The notes below the pieces were generated by a model that had not been told where the DNA came from, did no database searches, and was given only the letters and a program-made list of their open reading frames with translations. Below are positions 21,200 through 25,032 of a stretch of 25,032 bases of DNA, in pieces (the stretch's first letter is position 1; the number at the start of each line of letters is the position of its first letter). The DNA is from a virus, in the IMG/VR virus record IMGVR_UViG_3300025276_000202, positions 1-25,032 of that record; one strand, 5' to 3'. The translations under genes were made by a program, and so were the position numbers.

Positions 21200-23788
21200 A
21201 TGCCGAGTACTAAAAAATTATTAGAAGCCGCCGCTGGCAGTGCTGGCGGCGCGGGCCTTGATGTAGCTGATGTGTTCAGCACTTATTTGTACACTGGTAC
21301 TGGTAATACTCAGTCTATATTCAACGGAATTGACCTTGGCCCAAACACAGGCGGCTCAATATCATTGCAAGCATCACCTGATGGCTTAGAGATACCACAG
21401 TCTGCGGATTTTAATTTTGGAACAGGAGACCTTACCTGCGAAGCATGGATTTATTTAGAAGGCACTAGTGCAGACTACCGCACCATGTTTGGCTTTGATC
21501 TTAATGGCGGTCTATTGTTTGAAGTCTACCAAATGAAGTTGGACTTTGGTATCAGAGGAGGATCAAACACTCTTAGCACAAACGCTGTTCCTGCGAATCA
21601 GTGGAACCATGTTGCTATTGTCCGTTCGTCTGGTACAGCCTACTGGTTTATTAACGGAGCGTTGGATAAAACTCAGGCGAATTTTACCAATACCTTTAGC
21701 AACGCAACAAAGGCGCTTATCGGTGATTATTCACAAGGCGGTGTTAACTTTGACGGCTCTATAAGTAATCTCAGAGTGAGTAATGTTGCTAGATACACCT
21801 CAGCATTTACGCCTAGCACAACGCCCCTTACAAGTGACTCAAATACTGTTTTGTTAATAGGTCAGAACCCTGATCCCTTTCTTGACAATTCACCTAGCAG
21901 TCATTCAGTTTCTACATACGCATCACCCGCAAAGTCAGGTATGGGTCCCTTCAATGGAACTGCCGGCGAAGGTGGGATGATTTGGTTTAAGCAAAGAAGC
22001 GGAACCTATAATAATACTATCTTTGACACCGAAAGATGGACATCTAGTGATGGTAAGGGATTGTTTACTAATTTAACAAACGGAGCAGGTAATATCAACG
22101 AGTTGGCTGCTTTTAACTCAAACGGCTTTAGTGTCACTTCTAACGGATATATCAACACCAGTAATAGTACCATGGCATCGTGGACATTTAGAAAATCTCC
22201 TAAATTTTTTGATGTTCAAACCTATGTTGGAAATGGTCAAGCTTCAAATAATATATCACACGATCTAAATAGCATTCCAGCTTTTGTTATTAGTAAGCGC
22301 ACAGATAGCACTGGTAACTGGAACATAGCAGCAAGGCAGTCCGACGGTAAGTATGTTTCTGGGGCTGGCTCATACCCAACAGCATTAAACTTAACCGCTG
22401 TGGCAAACGCTATTACTGGCACTAATGGTGCTTCTGATATGAATTTAACATCTACTACCTTTGACGCAAAAAGGCTTACTGGGTGGAACAGCAACGACGG
22501 AAGTGGCAATCCTAGTAATATAAATACTGCGTCATACGTGGCGTATTTATTCGCCCATAACGACGGTGACGGCGATTTCGGCTCTGATGGTGACCAAGAT
22601 ATCATCAAAGTTGGTTCGTTTACAACGTCAGGTTCTACATTTATTAATTTAGGCTGGGGACCTCAGTGGGTGCTTATCAAGAATACAAGTGTTGCTGGTG
22701 GTTGGTACATATGGGACACCATGCGCGGATGGCAAAACGGAAATATTGGAAATAATAATGATCCGTTTATTTATGCAAATAGTAACCAAGCTGAAGCTGG
22801 TTTTAATGGGTTAGATGTAGGTTATCCAACGGCTACAGGTTTTCAAGTATTAAGCTTTGGGGCAGGAAATTATATCTACATGGCAATCCGTGCGCCTATG
22901 ATTAAAGAGCCAGAGGCTGCTACTGAGGTGTTTAGTATGCAAGCTACTGGAAGCTCAGGTCTGCCAATTTACAAACCTGCTAATGGTGCTAATACCCTTG
23001 TTGACTTTGCTTTTATGAAACCAACGGGTGTAGGGCCGTGGTATTCCTCGGCTAGGCTTATTCAAAATTCATACCTTCAGCTTGAATCCACTGCCGTTTC
23101 AGCAAATAGCACTAACTTTGGATTTGATTACAGTCAGGGTTGGTATTCTGGCGGTGATAGCCCACGACAGGCTTGGATGTGGACACGTGCAAAAGGCTAT
23201 ATGGATGTCGTGGCATACACGGGAAATAATACAGCTGGCCAAGTTATCCCGCATAGCCTCTCAGTTCCACCTGAGATGATCTGGACGAAGTTGCGTGATA
23301 CTGGTGCAAATAATTGGTCGTGTTGGCATAGTGGCTTAGGTAACAAAGAGTTTTTAATACTAAACAGCAATGCGGCTAAAGGGTCTAATAACAATGGAGC
23401 AGGATGGCTTCCCACAGCCACAACATTTAATGCCGATTATTATATGGGAGGAGCAAACTACGCTACAAATCAAATCGCCTATCTCTTCGCAACACTAGAT
23501 GGCATATCTAAGTTAGGCTCAGTCTCACACTCAGGAAGCTCAACAAATGTTGATTGTGGCTTTAGCAATGGCTCTAGTTTTGTAATGTTAAAACGTACTG
23601 ATGCTGCTGGAGATTGGTATGCCTGGGATAGTACTAGAGGTATAGTTGCGGGTAATGACCCATATATGATATTTAACTCAACAGCAGCACAAGTTACCAA
23701 CACGGATTACATAGACCCACTATCATCAGGCTTTACAATCACAGGTAACTTTACTGACGGCACTTACATATTCTACGCAATCGCATAA
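21200..23788 (+). CDS. Large tail adhesin with LamG-like domain and A-B-A-B repeats
   Basis: 862 residues, GAGGAT before the ATG. Residues about 52-225 form a laminin-G/concanavalin A-like sandwich (ADFNFGTGDLTCEAWIYLEG, QWNHVAIVRSSGTAYWFING, ISNLRVSNVARYT), usually a glycan-binding fold. The C-terminal 530 residues contain two kinds of repeat in A-B-A-B order: A at 338 (DVQTYVGNGQASNNISHDL) and 669 (DVVAYTGNNTAGQVIPHSL); B at 468 (IIKVGSFTTSGSTFINLGWG) and 769 (ISKLGSVSHSGSSTNVDCGF), each with a W-Y-x-W-D motif (WYIWDTMRG, WYAWDSTRG). Such repeats occur in cyanophage and other aquatic phage adhesins as I remember them. No enzyme site is visible. It is followed by its chaperone gene at 23816. 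Confidence 0.75.
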   Translation: MPSTKKLLEAAAGSAGGAGLDVADVFSTYLYTGTGNTQSIFNGIDLGPNTGGSISLQASPDGLEIPQSADFNFGTGDLTCEAWIYLEGTSADYRTMFGFDLNGGLLFEVYQMKLDFGIRGGSNTLSTNAVPANQWNHVAIVRSSGTAYWFINGALDKTQANFTNTFSNATKALIGDYSQGGVNFDGSISNLRVSNVARYTSAFTPSTTPLTSDSNTVLLIGQNPDPFLDNSPSSHSVSTYASPAKSGMGPFNGTAGEGGMIWFKQRSGTYNNTIFDTERWTSSDGKGLFTNLTNGAGNINELAAFNSNGFSVTSNGYINTSNSTMASWTFRKSPKFFDVQTYVGNGQASNNISHDLNSIPAFVISKRTDSTGNWNIAARQSDGKYVSGAGSYPTALNLTAVANAITGTNGASDMNLTSTTFDAKRLTGWNSNDGSGNPSNINTASYVAYLFAHNDGDGDFGSDGDQDIIKVGSFTTSGSTFINLGWGPQWVLIKNTSVAGGWYIWDTMRGWQNGNIGNNNDPFIYANSNQAEAGFNGLDVGYPTATGFQVLSFGAGNYIYMAIRAPMIKEPEAATEVFSMQATGSSGLPIYKPANGANTLVDFAFMKPTGVGPWYSSARLIQNSYLQLESTAVSANSTNFGFDYSQGWYSGGDSPRQAWMWTRAKGYMDVVAYTGNNTAGQVIPHSLSVPPEMIWTKLRDTGANNWSCWHSGLGNKEFLILNSNAAKGSNNNGAGWLPTATTFNADYYMGGANYATNQIAYLFATLDGISKLGSVSHSGSSTNVDCGFSNGSSFVMLKRTDAAGDWYAWDSTRGIVAGNDPYMIFNSTAAQVTNTDYIDPLSSGFTITGNFTDGTYIFYAIA

Positions 23789-23815
23789 TCAAACTCATAC
23801 CAAAGGATCAATTTT

Positions 23816-24325
23816 ATGGGCGAATATAGAATGAAAGACGGATCACTCAAGTCGCAAGGCGAGATCCGCAAGTTAAACCCTAATGTCTCAATACCTAAAG
23901 TTTGGAACGCCGATGTCTGCGCAAGCCTAAACATTGACCCGGTATTGGCAAGCCCAGCAGCTACCACAACGGCATATCAAATATCTGTGCGTGACGGCGT
24001 TGAGCAGGACGCCAGCGGAAACTGGATGGAGAAATACGTTGCCCGTGAGATGTTTGCTGATACTACTGATCAGGACGGCGTAAAAACCACCAAGGCGCAG
24101 CACAAAGCCGCATATCAGGCCGGGCTAGATGCAACGGCGGCTGAAGGTCACCGCACAACTCGCAATAAACTTTTAGCTGATAGCGATTGGACACAAGTTA
24201 ATGACAGTCCACTAAGCAACGAGTTAAAGACTGCTTGGGCAACTTATCGTCAAGAGCTTCGCGGATTAAGCGATGCAGACGCATGGCCAAACTTGGCAGA
24301 TGATGACTGGCCTATTGCACCGTAA
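23816..24325 (+). CDS. Second tail fibre assembly chaperone (Phage_tail_APC-like)
   Basis: 169 residues, seven bases after AAAGGAT. The N-terminal part reads like other fibre chaperones of this kind (YRMKDGSLKSQGEIRKLNP, then WNADVCASLNIDPVLASP and KYVAREMFAD). The C-terminus repeats the family pattern, RTTRNKLLADSDWTQ, AWATYRQELRGLSDADAW, PNLADDDWPIAP, and is clearly homologous in pattern to the 20125-20514 protein despite a longer N-terminus. It follows the 862-residue adhesin directly, suggesting each chaperone serves the fibre in front of it. The role is inferred from family knowledge. Confidence 0.75.
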   Translation: MGEYRMKDGSLKSQGEIRKLNPNVSIPKVWNADVCASLNIDPVLASPAATTTAYQISVRDGVEQDASGNWMEKYVAREMFADTTDQDGVKTTKAQHKAAYQAGLDATAAEGHRTTRNKLLADSDWTQVNDSPLSNELKTAWATYRQELRGLSDADAWPNLADDDWPIAP

Positions 24326-24360
24326 TTTTGGCAATATCATAAGGATGTTAGGAATAAAAA

Positions 24361-24765
24361 ATGCTTTCTGCCATTAATGCTCTTATAGGACCGGTTTCAT
24401 CGTTATTGGATAAAATAGTTGTGGACAAGGATCAGAAAGCTGCCTTGGCACATCAGATCGCCACGATGGCTGATAAACATCATCAAGAGCTGATGCTGGC
24501 GCAAATATCTGTTAATCGGGAAGAGGCAAAAGGTAACTGGTTTCAATCATCTTGGAGGCCAGCAACTGCTTGGGTTTGTGTAGCAGGGTTTGCCATTAAT
24601 TTTTTGGTTTCTCCATTGGCGGCTCCATTTGGAATAATTGTTCCTCAAGCTGATACAACAGTAATGCTTCCAGTTCTAATGGGTATGCTAGGACTAGCTG
24701 GCGCCAGGACGTTTGAACGTGCAAAAGGATTGGAAAAATCTAAACCTGTTAGTGGAGAGAAGTAA
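24361..24765 (+). CDS. Holin (GTA holin 3TM-like)
   Basis: 134 residues, preceded by TAGGAATAAAAA. Residues 1-20 are amphipathic or membrane-associated (MLSAINALIGPVSSLLDKIV), 21-60 are soluble helix with the typical QISVNREEAKGNWF, and WRPATAWVCVAGFAINFLV (65-83) and TVMLPVLMGMLGLAGAR (100-116) are membrane segments, followed by TFERAKG. 'QI.VN..EA......F...WRP...W' is the signature of the 3TM gene-transfer-agent-type holins. It forms membrane pores that time lysis. No separate endolysin is seen in the window, so the lytic enzyme may be the lysozyme-like domain of 817-5271 or a gene outside. A start with few SD matches limits confidence in the exact N-terminus. Confidence 0.8.
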   Translation: MLSAINALIGPVSSLLDKIVVDKDQKAALAHQIATMADKHHQELMLAQISVNREEAKGNWFQSSWRPATAWVCVAGFAINFLVSPLAAPFGIIVPQADTTVMLPVLMGMLGLAGARTFERAKGLEKSKPVSGEK

Positions 24766-24766
24766 T

Positions 24767-25032
24767 ATGAGCTATACTATGACATACGACAGCTTGTTAG
24801 TTGATCTTCGCCGTTACTTAGAGCGAGGATTTACTGAAGCTAGTGATCAAATAGTATTTGATCAGCTCCCAAGGCTTATCACCCTGGGCGAGCGTCGTAT
24901 TGCTCGTGAGCTTAAAATAGAAGGCTTTATTAGAGCAGTAAACTTACCACTCTCAATTGGTGTTTCAACATATTTAAAGCCGGATCGTTGGAGAGATACC
25001 GCATCAATGAATGTGGCTGGTAAATCAATATT
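24767..25032 (+). CDS. Head-tail adaptor protein, N-terminal part (3' end outside window)
   Basis: 88 residues are visible, starting one base after the holin stop, behind GGAGAGAAG. The frame runs through the window end. The N-terminus reads MTYDSLLVDLRRYLERGFTE, then VFDQLPRLITLGERRIAREL and KIEGFIRAVNLPLSIGVSTY, KPDRWRDTASMN. I recognise this 'YD.L..DL..YLERG......QLP..I.LAE.RIARELK..GF' pattern as a phage adaptor protein found in aquatic podoviruses, usually next to connector genes. Here it is separated from the gp4-like connector by the whole fibre cassette. Truncated by the window, not broken. Confidence 0.7.
   Translation, partial: MSYTMTYDSLLVDLRRYLERGFTEASDQIVFDQLPRLITLGERRIARELKIEGFIRAVNLPLSIGVSTYLKPDRWRDTASMNVAGKSI

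Noticed and set aside
24361-24765. Endolysin
   Set aside because: No catalytic domain; membrane segments and the VNREEA...WRP pattern indicate a holin.

Overview
This window is a late (virion) gene block of a tailed double-stranded DNA bacteriophage. Every supported gene is on the + strand, and genes are packed end to start: many stop/start pairs overlap as TAATG, TGATG or ATGA, and most starts have a clear Shine-Dalgarno sequence. There is no sheath, tail tube or tape-measure gene. There is a very large P22/marine-podovirus-type portal and a P22 gp4-like connector, so a podovirus is the best inference. The protein styles (GLYANI and KSKGYAKGG small proteins, phage GroES, LamG/cyanophage-like fibre repeats) resemble aquatic phages. 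The host cannot be named from the window, which holds no tRNA, integrase, replication gene or host gene.

Layout: (1) 1-5271: the C-terminal part of the terminase large subunit, then a 1484-residue multi-domain protein. That protein has a conserved basic N-terminal module, a lysozyme-like domain, a large domain of unknown function, a GNAT-like domain, a membrane segment, an ADP-ribosyltransferase-like domain and a duplicated C-terminal motif. A second, well-formed 75-codon gene with its own ribosome binding site lies inside it in another frame (3290-3517). (2) 5273-9515: portal, a conserved protein of unknown function, three tiny genes and a GroES-like co-chaperonin. (3) 9531-12656: scaffold, an unknown conserved protein, a decoration-like protein and the major capsid protein. 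(4) 12657-14817: an intergenic stem-loop with a possible promoter, two beta-rich virion proteins, a heptad-repeat protein and a KSKGYAKGG repeat protein. (5) 14885-16197: connector proteins. (6) 16197-24325: a fibre/adhesin cassette of six structural proteins with two related tail-fibre chaperones. (7) 24361-25032: a holin and the start of a second head-tail adaptor.

Working model: scaffold, capsid, decoration and portal proteins form the prohead, helped by host GroEL working with the phage GroES. The terminase fills it, the connector and adaptor proteins close it, fibres folded with their chaperones are attached, and the holin times lysis. The giant protein upstream of the portal has the look of a polyvalent (virion-delivered, multi-effector) protein. 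That and the out-of-frame gene hidden in it are the most interesting items here. All functional statements rest on visible motifs and remembered family patterns; no database search was run.
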